Numbered from the stretch's first letter, positions 27,843-37,996 are shown. The stretch is 64,000 bases of DNA from Streptomyces chartreusis NRRL 3882 (GCF_900236475.1 NZ_LT963352.1:3038001-3102000), one strand, 5' to 3'. The notes: generated from the sequence alone by a model not told the origin. Numbers and translations: made by a program.

Positions 27843-28702
27843 CCACGGTCGCTCCCGGGACGAGAGCCTCGGTCCTGGTCCGCCGCCCGGGCCCGCGCGA
27901 ACTGCATCCCGTCCGCACCCATCGCCGCCGCCGCACCCTGGAACTGTCCCTCGCTGCGGCCGTACCCGTCCTTCTGGTGCTGCTCTGGCAGCTGGCGGCG
28001 GTCCGGGGCTGGATCGACGACCGCGTCTACCCGGCGCCGTCCACGATCCTCGCCGACGGCTGGGACCGGGCCGCGGCCGGTGACCTGTGGCCGGACGTGT
28101 GGGCGACGCTCAAGCGGATCCTGGCCGGCTACGCCGTCGGCATGGCGGCGGGCTACCTCCTGGGCCTGCTGATGGGTTCGATGTCACTGGTCCGGGCCGC
28201 CCTGGAACCGCTGCTGGACGCCCTGTACGTCGTACCGAAGCTGGCCCTGCTCCCCGTCTTCCTGAACATGTTCGGACTGGGCGAGGGCCCGCAGGTGGCC
28301 CTGGTGGCGGCCACGGTCTTCTTCTTCGTCTGGATCTCCACCATGTCGGCGGTCATGGCGGTCCCCGACGGCCACCGCGACGCCGGCCGGGTCTTCGGCG
28401 CCTCCCCGTGGCAGATGTTCCGCCACGTCCTGCTTCCGGCGTCCCTGCCCGCCGTCCTGGTCGGCGCGCGGATCGCGGCGGGCGTCGCGGTCCTGGTGAT
28501 CGTCGCCTCGGAACAGATCGCCGCGACCGACGGCCTCGGCCATCTGATCTTCGACTCCCGCGCCCTCTTCCAGAACGACGTGATGTTCGTCGGCATCGTC
28601 TGCGTCGCCGTCCTGGGCGTGCTCTTCTCCGAGCTGGTCCGCTTCGTCGGCCGGCTGCTCACGCCGTGGGCCCCGCGCGACCGGGGACGGGGGCAGTCAT
28701 GA
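27839..28702 (+). CDS. ABC transporter permease (NitT/TauT type)
   Basis: A 287-residue permease with about six helices (first at residues 37-57). The EAA loop is seen as DAGRVFGASPWQMFRHVLLPASLP (in part GASPWQMFRHVLLP). It is coupled to the ATPase upstream and the binding protein downstream by 4-base overlaps, so it is the membrane channel of a single importer. Confidence 0.88.
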   Translation: MTTVAPGTRASVLVRRPGPRELHPVRTHRRRRTLELSLAAAVPVLLVLLWQLAAVRGWIDDRVYPAPSTILADGWDRAAAGDLWPDVWATLKRILAGYAVGMAAGYLLGLLMGSMSLVRAALEPLLDALYVVPKLALLPVFLNMFGLGEGPQVALVAATVFFFVWISTMSAVMAVPDGHRDAGRVFGASPWQMFRHVLLPASLPAVLVGARIAAGVAVLVIVASEQIAATDGLGHLIFDSRALFQNDVMFVGIVCVAVLGVLFSELVRFVGRLLTPWAPRDRGRGQS

Positions 28703-29838
28703 GGGGACGTACGTACGGCCTCGCCCTGCTCGCGACGGCGCTGCTGGCCTCGGCGGCCTGCTCGTCGCCGTCCTCCGGGAGCGCGACGCCGAAAGCGGAC
28801 GACGGAACGCGCGCCGTCCGCCCGGTCGAGGGCTGCGGTGCCGGCTCCTGGACGGACCCCGCCGACCTCACACCCGACCGCACCCCGGCCCGCTGCCGCC
28901 CGGGGTCCCCGCCCGCCCAGCGGCTCCCCGAGCCGCGCAAGCTGACCATCGCGACCGGCACACTCGGCGCCGAGTACGTGGCACCCCTGCGAGTCGCCCT
29001 CGACAAGGGCGAGTTCGACAAGGAGGGCCTCGACGTCACGCTGAAGGTGCTGCCGACGCCCGAGGCACTCCCGCTGCTGGCCAAGGGCGAGGTCGACGCG
29101 CTCTGGGCGGCCCCGGAGGCAGCCGTCATGAACGGCATCCGAGGCGGCTTCACCATCCGCTGGGTCGCCGGGAACTTCTCGCCCGACCCGAAGTCCAAGA
29201 GCGGCCTGTGGGTCCGGCTGAAGGACGGCGAGACGGCGACCGCCGTCCGGATGGCCGACCGGAAGCTCGGCACGATGATCGGCAAGGGCTCCGTCATCGC
29301 CTACCCCATGGAACAGGTTCTGGAGCAGCACGGCGGAGGCCTCGACCGGATCCGCTACCAGCAACTGGGCTCGGCCGACGTCCTCACGGCCCTGGAGAAC
29401 GGCGGCGTCGACTCCGCCTGGCTGCTCGACCCCGTATGGCGCCGGGTCGACGGCGAACCCGGCTACGCCTTCCTGGGCGGCCAGCCCCCCGGAGAGCCCC
29501 TGGGCGGCATGCTCTACGGCCCGAGCCTGCTGAACGACGACGTGGACGCGGGGGTGGCACTGCTGCGGGCGTACATCCGCACGGTGAACACGTACTTCGC
29601 GGCCGACTACAAGAAGAACGAGACCTTCGTCACATATCTGGCGAAACTTCTGAAGGCGGACGAGGCGATCCTGCGCTCGACACCGTCCCTCCGCATGGAC
29701 TGGGAAATCCGCACCGGCACGACGGACCGCCTCCAGTCCGCCTACCGATCCCAGGGCGTGGCGGAAGGCGACCCGCTCCCCGAGTCGCGGACGGTGACCC
29801 GCTCCCTCTACGAGGAGGCGGTAGGCCATCGCCGGTAG
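28699..29838 (+). CDS. ABC transporter substrate-binding lipoprotein (NMT1/ThiY/SsuA-like)
   Basis: A 379-residue secreted binding protein. A lipobox (LASAAC, lipidated Cys21) follows the signal helix. Residues about 78-350 form a NMT1/THI5-like periplasmic-binding fold (KLTIATGTLGAEYVAPLRVAL; the region KGEVDALWAAPEA). Between lipobox and domain is an unusual ~55-residue segment with two cysteines (Cys46 and Cys66) that could form a disulfide outside the cell. The substrate cannot be assigned; sulfonates, nitrate or thiamine precursors are possible for the family. Confidence 0.85.
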   Translation: MRGRTYGLALLATALLASAACSSPSSGSATPKADDGTRAVRPVEGCGAGSWTDPADLTPDRTPARCRPGSPPAQRLPEPRKLTIATGTLGAEYVAPLRVALDKGEFDKEGLDVTLKVLPTPEALPLLAKGEVDALWAAPEAAVMNGIRGGFTIRWVAGNFSPDPKSKSGLWVRLKDGETATAVRMADRKLGTMIGKGSVIAYPMEQVLEQHGGGLDRIRYQQLGSADVLTALENGGVDSAWLLDPVWRRVDGEPGYAFLGGQPPGEPLGGMLYGPSLLNDDVDAGVALLRAYIRTVNTYFAADYKKNETFVTYLAKLLKADEAILRSTPSLRMDWEIRTGTTDRLQSAYRSQGVAEGDPLPESRTVTRSLYEEAVGHRR

Positions 29839-29843
29839 ACACA

Positions 29844-29879
29844 CCGAGGGCCGGAACCCTTTCGGATTCCGGCCCTCGG
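29844..29879. terminator. Bidirectional terminator between the transporter and tRNA-fMet copy 1
   Basis: CCGAGGGCCGGAA (29844-29856) pairs perfectly with TTCCGGCCCTCGG (29867-29879). It ends the ABC operon from the left and the tRNA transcript from the right. Confidence 0.85.
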
Positions 29880-29886
29880 CCTTCAG

Positions 29887-29960
29887 TAGCGGGGACAGGA
29901 TTTGAACCTGCGACCTCTGGGTTATGAGCCCAGCGAGCTACCGAGCTGCTCCACCCCGCG
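29887..29960 (-). tRNA. Initiator tRNA-fMet (CAT), copy 1
   Basis: A 74-nt tRNA read on the minus strand, starting CGCGGGG and ending CCCCGCTA. The anticodon loop is CTCATAA on a stem with three G-C pairs (GGG/CCC), and the first base C faces A72, both marks of the initiator rather than elongator tRNA. The T-arm is GCAGGTTCAAATCCTGT. The 3' CCA is not encoded. It is identical to copy 2 at 32137-32210. Confidence 0.96.
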
Positions 29961-30078
29961 TCGGTGAATGCAACGTTACGTCAACGCGGAGCACGGATGC
30001 AAATCGCTTAGCTGGAGCCGCGGGCCGCCGGTCCCGCACGAACGCCGAGCATGCAGCCCACGGTGACGAGACGCGGCA

Positions 30079-31902
30079 TCAGGCAGACAGCTCCTGCCTC
30101 AGCGCATCCCGCAACCGAGCCGCCCGCTCCGCCACGGACGCCGGCCCCAACGCCACCGCCCGATCGGCCCACCGCTGCCCCTCCGCCAGCTCCCCCCGAC
30201 GCGCGTAGACCAGGGCCAGCCGCAACGCCGCCCGCCCGTGCCCCGCGTCGGCCGCCCGCGTCCACCACACCGCCGCCTCGGGCTCACTGCCCTCCCTGGC
30301 CAGCAGCAGCCCGAGATTGAACGCCCCGTTGCGGGATCCGGCCTCGGCGGCCTCCCGGTACCACCGGGCCGCCTCGACGACGTCCCCCCGGGCCGCCGCG
30401 AGCATGCCCACCCGCACCTGCGCCCGCCGGTGCCCCTGCGAGGCCGCCCTCTCGTACCACTCCTCGCACTCGCTCCGCCGGTGCACCGGCTCCCCGAGCT
30501 CGTGCGCGGGCTCCGGCGGCCGACGCGCGTCGAGCACGGTCGCCAGCCGGTACGCGGCCTCGGCGCTTCCGCCTCCGGCCGCACACCGCAGGTGCCGCTC
30601 GGCCTCCTGCTCGTCCCCGTCCCGCAGCCGGGCCATGCCGACCTGGAGCGCCGCCTCGGTGTGCCCGGCGGCAGCGGCACGCTCGTACCAGCGCAGCGCG
30701 GCCTGCTCCTCGCCCCGGCCTGCGTGCAGGATGCCCAGGTTGAAGGCGGCGTCCACGCTCCCGGCCTCCGCGGCCTTGGAGAACCACGGCTCGGCGCCCG
30801 TCTCGTCCCCGGCCCGCAGCAGCAGGATCGCCAGCGCGTTCGCGGCCTCCCGGTGACCGGCATAGGCCGCGCGCCGGTACCACTGCTCGGCCTGCGTGGT
30901 GCGGCCCTGCTCGGCGCAGAGCAGCCCCAGGTTGTAGGCGCCGTTCACGTCGCCCGCGTCCATCGCGGCCCGGTACCAGCGCTCGGCGGTCTGGGTCTCG
31001 CCCCGCTCGGCGTGCAGTGCGCCCAGCGCGTTCGCCGCGTTGCCGTCACCGTCCTGGGCGGCCCGCAGCCACCACACGGCGGCGTTCTCGGTGTCGCCGG
31101 CGTCGCGCAGCAGGAACCCGAGCGCGCAGGCGGCCCGCGCCTCGCCGTCCTTGGCGGACGTCAGGTACCAGCGCCCGGCCTCCTTGAGCTCGCCTCGCTT
31201 CTCCAGGATCGTCCCGAGGTGCAGGGCGGCCCGCCGGTGGCCGCGCGCGGCGGCCTGCCGGTACCACTGCTCGGCTTCTTCCAGCAGCGCGACACCGTTG
31301 TCCCCCTCGGTCTCCTGCGTGGCTCTGCGGTCCAGTGCCCGCGCCAGCCGGTACGCCGCCTCCCGGTGCCCGCGCTCGGCCGCGACCCGCATCCACTTCT
31401 CGGCCCCGGCGTCACCGCGGTGCTCGAGCAGGTCGGCTAGGGCGTACGCGCCCAGGGTGTGCCCCTGCTCCGCGGACTGGCGCAGCCAGTACTCGGCGGC
31501 GGGTTCGTCGCCGCGCTCGCGGTGGTGCCGGCCGAGGGCGTGCGCGGCCGCCGCGGATCCGGCGACGGCGGCGATCCGCCACCAGCCGGCGGCCTCGTCG
31601 GCGTATCCGCGCTGGTGGAGAAGGACTCCGAGGTTGTTGGCCGCGGCCCGGTCGCCCGCGGCGGTCGCGGCACGCAGATGGGGTTCGGCACCGTCGAGAT
31701 CGCCACGGCGCAGCAGCATGGCCCCGAGGACACTCATCGCCTCGACGTCGCCGGCCTCAGCGGCGAGCCGCTGACGCAGCTCCTCGGCCGCCTCGTCGGC
31801 GATCTCCCCGGTCTCGTCCGGGGTGTCGGTGTCCTCCCGGCGGGAAGGCTGCACAAAACGCCCTGTCTCGAACAGAGTTGCCTTGTCCCCCATAACGTCC
31901 AT
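30079..31902 (-). CDS. Sel1-like repeat protein
   Basis: A 607-residue protein made almost wholly of about 14 Sel1-type repeats of roughly 36 residues (pattern AxxxLGxLxxxRGxxxxAExWYRxAAxxG). These form a solenoid for protein binding; no catalytic domain or signal peptide is seen. The first 45 residues are polar. The partner is unknown. The ATG at 31902 has AGGTGG seven bases upstream; one at 31893 is possible. It is flanked on both sides by initiator tRNA genes on the same strand. Confidence 0.85.
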   Translation of the reverse strand: MDVMGDKATLFETGRFVQPSRREDTDTPDETGEIADEAAEELRQRLAAEAGDVEAMSVLGAMLLRRGDLDGAEPHLRAATAAGDRAAANNLGVLLHQRGYADEAAGWWRIAAVAGSAAAAHALGRHHRERGDEPAAEYWLRQSAEQGHTLGAYALADLLEHRGDAGAEKWMRVAAERGHREAAYRLARALDRRATQETEGDNGVALLEEAEQWYRQAAARGHRRAALHLGTILEKRGELKEAGRWYLTSAKDGEARAACALGFLLRDAGDTENAAVWWLRAAQDGDGNAANALGALHAERGETQTAERWYRAAMDAGDVNGAYNLGLLCAEQGRTTQAEQWYRRAAYAGHREAANALAILLLRAGDETGAEPWFSKAAEAGSVDAAFNLGILHAGRGEEQAALRWYERAAAAGHTEAALQVGMARLRDGDEQEAERHLRCAAGGGSAEAAYRLATVLDARRPPEPAHELGEPVHRRSECEEWYERAASQGHRRAQVRVGMLAAARGDVVEAARWYREAAEAGSRNGAFNLGLLLAREGSEPEAAVWWTRAADAGHGRAALRLALVYARRGELAEGQRWADRAVALGPASVAERAARLRDALRQELSA

Positions 31903-32067
31903 CGTCGCACCACCTGCAACCTGGGTACACCTGGTATACCGCAGCCAGTGAGGTCACTACAGCGTTTTGTCGACATGCCCACAGAGAGACAAGTCAAACA
32001 CAGATCTCCCAACTCCCCCCGGCGGCACGGCCGCAGCCTGCACCAGCACATGCGTTCACACATCACG

Positions 32068-32100
32068 AAGGCCCGGATTCCGTTGTGGAATCCGGGCCTT
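32068..32100 (-). terminator. Terminator of tRNA-fMet copy 2
   Basis: AAGGCCCGGATTCC (32068-32081) pairs perfectly with GGAATCCGGGCCTT (32087-32100), 36 bases past the 3' end of the tRNA. Confidence 0.85.
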
Positions 32101-32136
32101 CGTGGTCGCTCCGTCACTCGGACTTCGCGATTTCAG

Positions 32137-32210
32137 TAGCGGGGACAGGATTTGAACCTGCGACCTCTGGGTTATGAGCCCAGCGAGCTACCGAGCTGCT
32201 CCACCCCGCG
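32137..32210 (-). tRNA. Initiator tRNA-fMet (CAT), copy 2
   Basis: Identical over all 74 nt to copy 1, with identity extending five bases past the 3' end. It has the same initiator hallmarks (C1, three G-C pairs in the anticodon stem) and the CCA is not encoded. It is followed by its own strong terminator. Confidence 0.96.
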
Positions 32211-32267
32211 CCGTTGTGTTCACAACCGTATCACGACGCGGGGTGGGCATTTGACCAGGCCAGGGCC

Positions 32268-35195
32268 CTAACTGCTCGGCTTCGGGCTCGGACTGCCGCT
32301 CGGGCCCGCGCTGGGCTTGCTCTCGCCGCCCCCGCGGCCGGCCTCGGCCTGCGCGTCCTCGGCCCGCTTCAGAGCGTCCTCGAGGTCCTTCTGCGCCCGG
32401 CCGTACGCCTCCCAGTCGTTGTTCTTCAGGGCCTCCTGGCCCGCGTCGAACGCCTTCTGGGCGTCCTCCAGGGCCTGTTGGACCGTCGGGTTGTCGGACG
32501 TCGGCGGTGGCGTCGTGGTGTCACCCTCGTCCGGTGGCTCGGGGGCCGCGCCGTCCGTCCCGAAGATCTTGTTGAGGGCCTCGTCGAGCGTGTTCTCGAA
32601 CGCGGTCTGGCCTCCGTAGGTGACCAGCACCTTGCGCAGCAGCGGGTACTTCAGTCCACCACCGCGTACGTAGACCGGCTCCACGTAGAGCAGTCCGCCG
32701 TCGAGCGGCACCGTCAGCAGGTTGCCGTACTCGACTTCGGAGTCGCCGCCTCTCAGGAGCCTGATGGACTCGGCGATGTCCTCTTGGGAGTTGAACTGGC
32801 TCTGGACCTGCTTGGGTCCGTTGACCGTCGTGTTCGTCGGCAGTTTCAGGATTCTGATCTTGCCGTAGTCACTGGCGCCCGCCTCGGCGTCGACCGCCAT
32901 GAACGCGCTGAGGTTGTCCCGGCCGTTGGGCGTGAAGGTCGTCGTCAGTGAGAACGCCTGTGCCTTCTGGTCGGGCATCTTCATGCTCAGGTAGTACGGC
33001 GGCACCGCGTTGCCCGACCGGTTCGTCGGGTCGTCCGGCACCTGCCACACCTCGCTGCCGCTGAGGAACGTCGTCGCGTCCTTCACGTGGTAGCGCGTGA
33101 GCAGCTCCCGCTGCACCTTGAACAGGTCCTGCGGGTAGCGCAGGTGGTCCATCAGGTCCTTGGAGATGTCGCTCTTGGGCTTCACCGTGTCCGGGAAGGC
33201 CTTCATCCAGGTCTTCAGGACCGGGTCCTTGGTGTCCCACTGGTAGAGCTTGACCTCACCGGTGTACGCGTCGACGGTCGCCTTCACCGAGTTGCGGATG
33301 TAGTTGACCTGGTTCTGCTGGGCCACCACCGCGCGGTTGTTGTTGGTCGCGGTCAGCGAGTCGGCGGTGGTGTCACCGAGGGTCGTGCGCGAGGAGTACG
33401 GGTAGCCGTTCGTCGTCGTGTACGCGTCGACGATCCACTCGATACGGCCGTTCACCACCGCCGGGTAGGCATCGCCGTCGATGGTCAGCCAGGGGGCCAC
33501 CGCCTCGACGCGCTCCTTGGGCGTGCGGTTGTAGAGGATCCGCGAACCGTCGCCGATGGCGCCGGAGTACAGGATCTGCGGCTCGCCGAACGCCACCGCG
33601 TACGCGGCCCGGTTGACCGGGTTGGAGAGGTCGACCCCGCTGTCACCCTTGTAGCTGGTGGTCTTCTCGCCGTTGTCGTCGGAGTAGTCGATCTCCTTCT
33701 GGGGACCGCCGACGATCGAGTACGTGGTGGTCTTCTCGCCGTAGTAGACCCGCTGCTCGTACGTGCCGAGGTCGCCCTCGGAGGGCAGGTCGGACTCCGT
33801 GAAGTTCGGACGGCCCTGGGCGTCGGCACTGGTGCCCTCGGCGGCGACCACTCCGTAGCCGTGGGTGTAACGGAAGTGGTTGTTGATCCAGTTCTTCTTC
33901 GGGATGCCCGCCAGGTTCAGCTCGCGCAGGCCGATGACCGTGTCCTGGTCCTTGCCGTCCTTGCTGTAGCGGTCGACGTCCAGGTTGTTCGGGAACGCGT
34001 AGTAGTTCCTGATCTGCTGGAGCTGCTGGAACGTCGGCGAGACGATGTTCGGGTCCATGATCCGGATGCTCGCCGTGGAGCCGACGTCGTCGCGGAGCGT
34101 GGTCTTGTCCTCGGTCTTGCTGGTGCCCGAGTAGTCGGTGACCTTGGTGCCGTCGATGCCGTAGGCCTTGCGCGTCGCCTCGAGGTTCTTCTCGACGTAC
34201 GGCGCTTCCTTGGCCTGCTCGTTCGGCTGGACCTGGAACTTCTGCACGATCGCCGGGTAGAGGCCGCCGATGAGGATCGCGGAGAGCACCATCAGGCCGA
34301 AGCCGATCACGGGCAGCTGCCAGGTGCGCCGCCACAGGGTGGCGAAGAACAGCAGTGCGCAGATGACGGCGATGCAGAACAGGATCGTCTTGGCCGGCAG
34401 GTAGGCGTTGGCGTCGACGTACCTCAGGCCCGTCCAGTTGTCGGTCGCCCTGAAGTCGCTGGATTTCACGGCCAGTCCGTACCGGTCGAGCCAGTACGCG
34501 ACCGCCTTCAGGGCCACGAAGATGCCGATGAGCACCGACAGGTGCCCGGTGGCCGCCGCCGTGGCGCGGGCGCCGGGGCTGGTGACGCGCAGCCCGCCGT
34601 ACAGGTAGTGCGTGAGCGCGGCGGCGATCACGGACAGGATCGCGGCGGCGAAGCCGAAGCCGAGCAGGAAGCGGTAAAAAGGCAGGTCGAAGGCGTAGAA
34701 GGAGACGTCCAGCTTGAACTGGGGGTCCTTCTGGCCGAAGGGCACGCCGTTGACCCACATCAGCCACGTCCGCCACTGGCCGGACGCGGAGGCTCCGGCG
34801 ATCAGGCCCACCAGGGCCGTGATCCCGAGCAGCAGCCACTTCTTGTAGGGCGCGATGCCCATCCGGTAGCGGTCGAGGTTCTGCTGCTCCATGGACATGG
34901 CGCTCAGCGGCGGCCGCAGGCGGTGCGCCAGCCAGATGTTGACCCCGACCGCGAGGGCCATGAGCAGGCCGAAGACGAAGAAGAGCCCGATCTTGGTCCA
35001 CAGGGTGGTGGTGAAGACCGACGAGTAGTTCACCGACCGGTACCAGAGCCAGTCCGTCCAAAAGCCCGCGAACATGGTGAACACCATGCCGAGGACGGCC
35101 AGGACGCCCAGTGTCATGAGCAGGGTCCGGACACGCCGGGACGGGCGGCCCACTCTGATCCGCGGCCCTGTCGGGCCTCCGCCGCGGTCCGGCAT
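32268..35195 (-). CDS. UPF0182 family large membrane protein
   Basis: A 975-residue protein. About seven membrane helices lie in residues 25-330 (first helix near 27-50), followed by a large outside-facing domain to about residue 880 and an acidic, Pro/Ser-rich tail with a coiled-coil-like Ala/Lys/Glu stretch ([19 protein letters not shown]). UPF0182 is conserved across actinobacteria and its function is unknown. The ATG at 35195 (MPDRGGG) is chosen from family N-termini as I remember them; a GTG at 35216 would add seven residues. No strong ribosome site favours either. Confidence 0.85.
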   Translation of the reverse strand: MPDRGGGPTGPRIRVGRPSRRVRTLLMTLGVLAVLGMVFTMFAGFWTDWLWYRSVNYSSVFTTTLWTKIGLFFVFGLLMALAVGVNIWLAHRLRPPLSAMSMEQQNLDRYRMGIAPYKKWLLLGITALVGLIAGASASGQWRTWLMWVNGVPFGQKDPQFKLDVSFYAFDLPFYRFLLGFGFAAAILSVIAAALTHYLYGGLRVTSPGARATAAATGHLSVLIGIFVALKAVAYWLDRYGLAVKSSDFRATDNWTGLRYVDANAYLPAKTILFCIAVICALLFFATLWRRTWQLPVIGFGLMVLSAILIGGLYPAIVQKFQVQPNEQAKEAPYVEKNLEATRKAYGIDGTKVTDYSGTSKTEDKTTLRDDVGSTASIRIMDPNIVSPTFQQLQQIRNYYAFPNNLDVDRYSKDGKDQDTVIGLRELNLAGIPKKNWINNHFRYTHGYGVVAAEGTSADAQGRPNFTESDLPSEGDLGTYEQRVYYGEKTTTYSIVGGPQKEIDYSDDNGEKTTSYKGDSGVDLSNPVNRAAYAVAFGEPQILYSGAIGDGSRILYNRTPKERVEAVAPWLTIDGDAYPAVVNGRIEWIVDAYTTTNGYPYSSRTTLGDTTADSLTATNNNRAVVAQQNQVNYIRNSVKATVDAYTGEVKLYQWDTKDPVLKTWMKAFPDTVKPKSDISKDLMDHLRYPQDLFKVQRELLTRYHVKDATTFLSGSEVWQVPDDPTNRSGNAVPPYYLSMKMPDQKAQAFSLTTTFTPNGRDNLSAFMAVDAEAGASDYGKIRILKLPTNTTVNGPKQVQSQFNSQEDIAESIRLLRGGDSEVEYGNLLTVPLDGGLLYVEPVYVRGGGLKYPLLRKVLVTYGGQTAFENTLDEALNKIFGTDGAAPEPPDEGDTTTPPPTSDNPTVQQALEDAQKAFDAGQEALKNNDWEAYGRAQKDLEDALKRAEDAQAEAGRGGGESKPSAGPSGSPSPKPSS

Positions 35196-35358
35196 CTGGA
35201 AAGCCAAGGTGCGCACCTCGAAGTTCGCTGTTGATTCGTAAGGCCCGCGTCTTCACGGACCGTCCGTGGCCCCCGTGATCGCGGGCCCCCACCTATGCAA
35301 CTTACTCACCGTTTACTCGGTTCCCGATTCCGGCCGGGAACGAGGCAGGATTGTGACC

Positions 35359-35901
35359 ATGTCCAACACTCCCATGGCGGCGAGCCCGCTCACCCGGGCC
35401 GTACTCGAGATCGACGAGTACGTCTCCGGCCTCGGCTGGGACCAGTCAGCCCGCCTCTTCGCACTCGTCGACACCGCCCGGCTCCGGGCCGAACAGCCCT
35501 CGCTCGCGGACCGGCTCGGTCTGGACGACGAGTCGGAAACCTCCGGCCTCACCCCGATCGAGCAGGACGAAGTGCCAACGGGCAAGCCGCTCGACGAGTT
35601 CCTGGCCACCATCGCCTGGCCCGACGCGGTGGCCGGCTGCGCCCTCGCCGTGGAGCGCCTGATGCTGCCGCCGTCCGCGGAGGCCCAGGTTCCGCAGGGC
35701 CTGGACGAGGCCGCGCTCTCGAAGTGGGTGGCGGACCACCCGGACCGTCAGGAGGTCCGTATGACGGTCGCGGTCCTGCGGGACGGCACGCGTGAGTCGG
35801 CCCTGCGCCTGCGCGAGAAGGACTCCCCGACGGAGGTCCTCACCGGCTCCGACCTGGTACCGGGTCTGGCGGAGGCACTGGCGGCGACGTTCGAGGACTA
35901 G
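35359..35901 (+). CDS. PPA1309 family protein
   Basis: A 180-residue soluble protein matching the actinobacterial PPA1309 family (ASPLTRAVLEIDEYVSGLGWD near the N-terminus; TIAWPDAVAGCALAVERL mid-protein). No catalytic motif is recognised and the role is unknown. It is divergent from the UPF0182 gene and convergent with the PDZ protease, a grouping that recurs in actinobacteria. Confidence 0.8.
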   Translation: MSNTPMAASPLTRAVLEIDEYVSGLGWDQSARLFALVDTARLRAEQPSLADRLGLDDESETSGLTPIEQDEVPTGKPLDEFLATIAWPDAVAGCALAVERLMLPPSAEAQVPQGLDEAALSKWVADHPDRQEVRMTVAVLRDGTRESALRLREKDSPTEVLTGSDLVPGLAEALAATFED

Positions 35902-35918
35902 CCGGGCGGCTGCGCGGC

Positions 35919-35939
35919 CCGGGCCGGTCCCCGGCCCGG
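35919..35939. terminator. Bidirectional terminator, PPA1309 gene / PDZ protease
   Basis: CCGGGCCGG (35919-35927), loop TCC, then CCGGCCCGG (35931-35939). It lies between two convergent stops. Confidence 0.7.
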
Positions 35940-35943
35940 TGGA

Positions 35944-37035
35944 CTACGTGCCGCACTTCGGCAGATCGGCGGTGTCGCCGCTGCGGAGGTCCTTGAGAGC
36001 GCCGAGGGCGTCCTTGATGGTCTTCACCTTGATGAGCGTGAGGCCCTCGGGGGTGTCCTTGGCGGCGGCCTCGCAGTTGTCGGCGGGCGTCAGGAAGTAC
36101 TGCGCGCCTTTGGCCCGCGCACCCACGGTCTTCATCTCGATGCCGCCGATGGGACCGACCTTGCCCTCGTCGTCGATCGTCCCGGTACCGGCCACGAACT
36201 TGCCCCCGGTCAGGCTGCCGGGCGTGAGCTTGTCGTAGATGCCGAGCGCGAACATCAGACCGGCGCTCGGCCCGCCGACGTCGGCCAGCTTGATGTCGAT
36301 GGTGAACGGGAACGTGTGGTCCGTCCCCGCGGAGATCCCCACGATGGCCCGCTTCTTGCCGTCGTCGTCCGACGTCGTCGTCGTGATGGTGACGTCCTGC
36401 GTCTTCGTCGGCGTCCGCTTCTCCTTCTCCGCGGCGGCCTGCTCCTTGGCGGGCACGATCGTGAAGCGGACGTCCTGGCCCGGCTCGTGCTTCGTGACGA
36501 GCTTCGCGACGTCGGCCGGCTCCTTCACCGCCGTACCGTCGACGGCCTTGATCACGTCCCCGGCGTGCAGCTTGCCCTCGGCCGGGGAACCCTTGACGAC
36601 CGTCGAGACGATGACCCACGACTTCACCGGCACGTCGAGTTCCTTCAGCGCGGCGACCTTGGCGCTCTCCTGGGACTGGCTGAACTCCTCGGCGTTCTCC
36701 TGCGTGGACTGCTCCTCGGTCTTGCCGTCCGGGTAGAGCGTCTCGTGCGGCACCACCTTGTTGTCGTGCGCGAGCCAGCCGTAGACGGCCTCGACCAGGT
36801 TCATCCGGTAGTCGGCGCTGGTGACCCGGACCGTCGTCATGTTCAGATGGCCACTGGTCGGATACGTCTTCCGCCCGGAAATGTGGAGCACCGGCTCGCC
36901 GCCGTGATCGCCCAGCGTGTTCACCGTCGGCCCCGGGGACATCTCCGAATACGGCACGGGGATGAACACTCCCGCGCACAGGAGCGCGATCAGCATCAGG
37001 GTGGAGGCGAGCATCGTCGCGGTGCGGCGTGGCAT
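35944..37035 (-). CDS. PDZ-containing Lon-like (S16) membrane serine protease, YlbL type
   Basis: A 363-residue protein with one N-terminal helix (residues 8-27) placing the rest outside the membrane. A PDZ domain lies at about 135-205 (GSPAEGKLHAGDVIKAVDG) and a Lon-type proteolytic domain at about 240-345. The catalytic Ser is in VGGPSAGLMFAL and the Lys in IEMKTVGARAKGAQYF. It belongs to the YlbL family, which has no ATPase domain. Substrates are unknown in Streptomyces. Confidence 0.88.
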   Translation of the reverse strand: MPRRTATMLASTLMLIALLCAGVFIPVPYSEMSPGPTVNTLGDHGGEPVLHISGRKTYPTSGHLNMTTVRVTSADYRMNLVEAVYGWLAHDNKVVPHETLYPDGKTEEQSTQENAEEFSQSQESAKVAALKELDVPVKSWVIVSTVVKGSPAEGKLHAGDVIKAVDGTAVKEPADVAKLVTKHEPGQDVRFTIVPAKEQAAAEKEKRTPTKTQDVTITTTTSDDDGKKRAIVGISAGTDHTFPFTIDIKLADVGGPSAGLMFALGIYDKLTPGSLTGGKFVAGTGTIDDEGKVGPIGGIEMKTVGARAKGAQYFLTPADNCEAAAKDTPEGLTLIKVKTIKDALGALKDLRSGDTADLPKCGT

Positions 37036-37137
37036 GACTCGACAGTACGGGACGGTCCTGTCAGCGCACCGTCAGGGCCGCCCGTCCGGGGCGGCCCTAT
37101 GGTTTCAAACGCCTGTGACCTGCTCTTTTCCTGGCCG

Positions 37138-37302
37138 TCAGCTACCCGGCCGGGGCTTCTCCATGGCCTCCCGGAAGCGGGCGTAACCGATGAGCTCCGG
37201 GCCGTCGCCACGGACCTTGCGGGTCCGGTTGGCCCAACTGCCCCAGAGGCCCGCGCCGATCGCAGCCACAAGCGGAATCAGCAACCAGGCGAGCGCCGCC
37301 AT
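37138..37302 (-). CDS. Small membrane protein, 54 residues
   Basis: A short protein: one hydrophobic helix (residues 2-20, AALAWLLIPLVAAIGAGLWG) then a basic segment and the tail GYARFREAMEKP. A well-placed GGAGG precedes the ATG at 37302, which is a better start than the longer ORF from 37368. No family name is certain. It lies upstream of the PDZ protease on the same strand with a 102-base gap. Confidence 0.65.
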   Translation of the reverse strand: MAALAWLLIPLVAAIGAGLWGSWANRTRKVRGDGPELIGYARFREAMEKPRPGS

Positions 37303-37417
37303 GCCGACCTCCAACCCCTTGAGCGTCCGCAACTGACTGATCAGCAGATTAACCATCCGCAGTGACAACGCTCACGCCAGGGGTCCGGTTACGCAACCGG
37401 AAAACCGCGTCCCGGAT

Positions 37418-37879
37418 TCAGCAGGCGCCCACCCACTCCTCGGTGCCGTCGGAGAACTTCTGGTGCTTCCAGATGGGCACTTCGTGCTTGAGATCGTCGA
37501 TCAGTTTCCGGCAGGCCTCGAAGGCCTCCCCTCTGTGCGGACACGAGACGGCGACGACCACGGCGAGGTCACCGACCCGCAGATCCCCCACCCGGTGCAC
37601 GGCCGCCAGCGCCCGCACCGGGAACTCCGTGACGACCTTCTCGGCGATCCGCCTCATCTCGGCCTCCGCACTGGGGTGGCAGGAATACCCCAGCTCCGCC
37701 ACGTCGGCACCCCCGTCGTGGTTGCGCACCGTCCCGACGAAGAGCGCGGTGCCGCCCGCCGCGTCGTCCCCGACCGCCCGGAACACCTCGTCCACGGAGA
37801 GAGCCGTGTCCCGGATCCCGATCAGCTTGATCGGGTCCTGCGCGGCCTGCTCACCGGGGTGATCGCTCGTGGATGCCAT
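37418..37879 (-). CDS. moaE: Molybdopterin synthase catalytic subunit MoaE
   Basis: A 153-residue protein that, with MoaD, puts sulfur into precursor Z to make molybdopterin. The family sequence runs from about residue 22: ALFVGTVRNHDGG, LGYSCHPSAEAEM, HRVGDLRVGD, and VPIWKHQKF with the active-site Lys pair. The moaD gene is not in this window. The start at 37879 adds a short polar leader. Confidence 0.9.
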   Translation of the reverse strand: MASTSDHPGEQAAQDPIKLIGIRDTALSVDEVFRAVGDDAAGGTALFVGTVRNHDGGADVAELGYSCHPSAEAEMRRIAEKVVTEFPVRALAAVHRVGDLRVGDLAVVVAVSCPHRGEAFEACRKLIDDLKHEVPIWKHQKFSDGTEEWVGAC

Positions 37880-37996
37880 GCCCCCATCGTGCCGCACGCG
37901 ACCGACAGCGCGGAATAGAGCTATCGACCGGCACGCGCGGGTGCGCGTTGGACCCTCCTACGACGGGACCCGGAGAGGCCGGGCCGGCGGGGCGGG

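Noticed and set aside
29887..32210. Integrated element bounded by tRNA repeats
   Set aside because: The duplicated tRNAs could suggest attachment sites, but there is no integrase and both tRNAs are complete genes with terminators.
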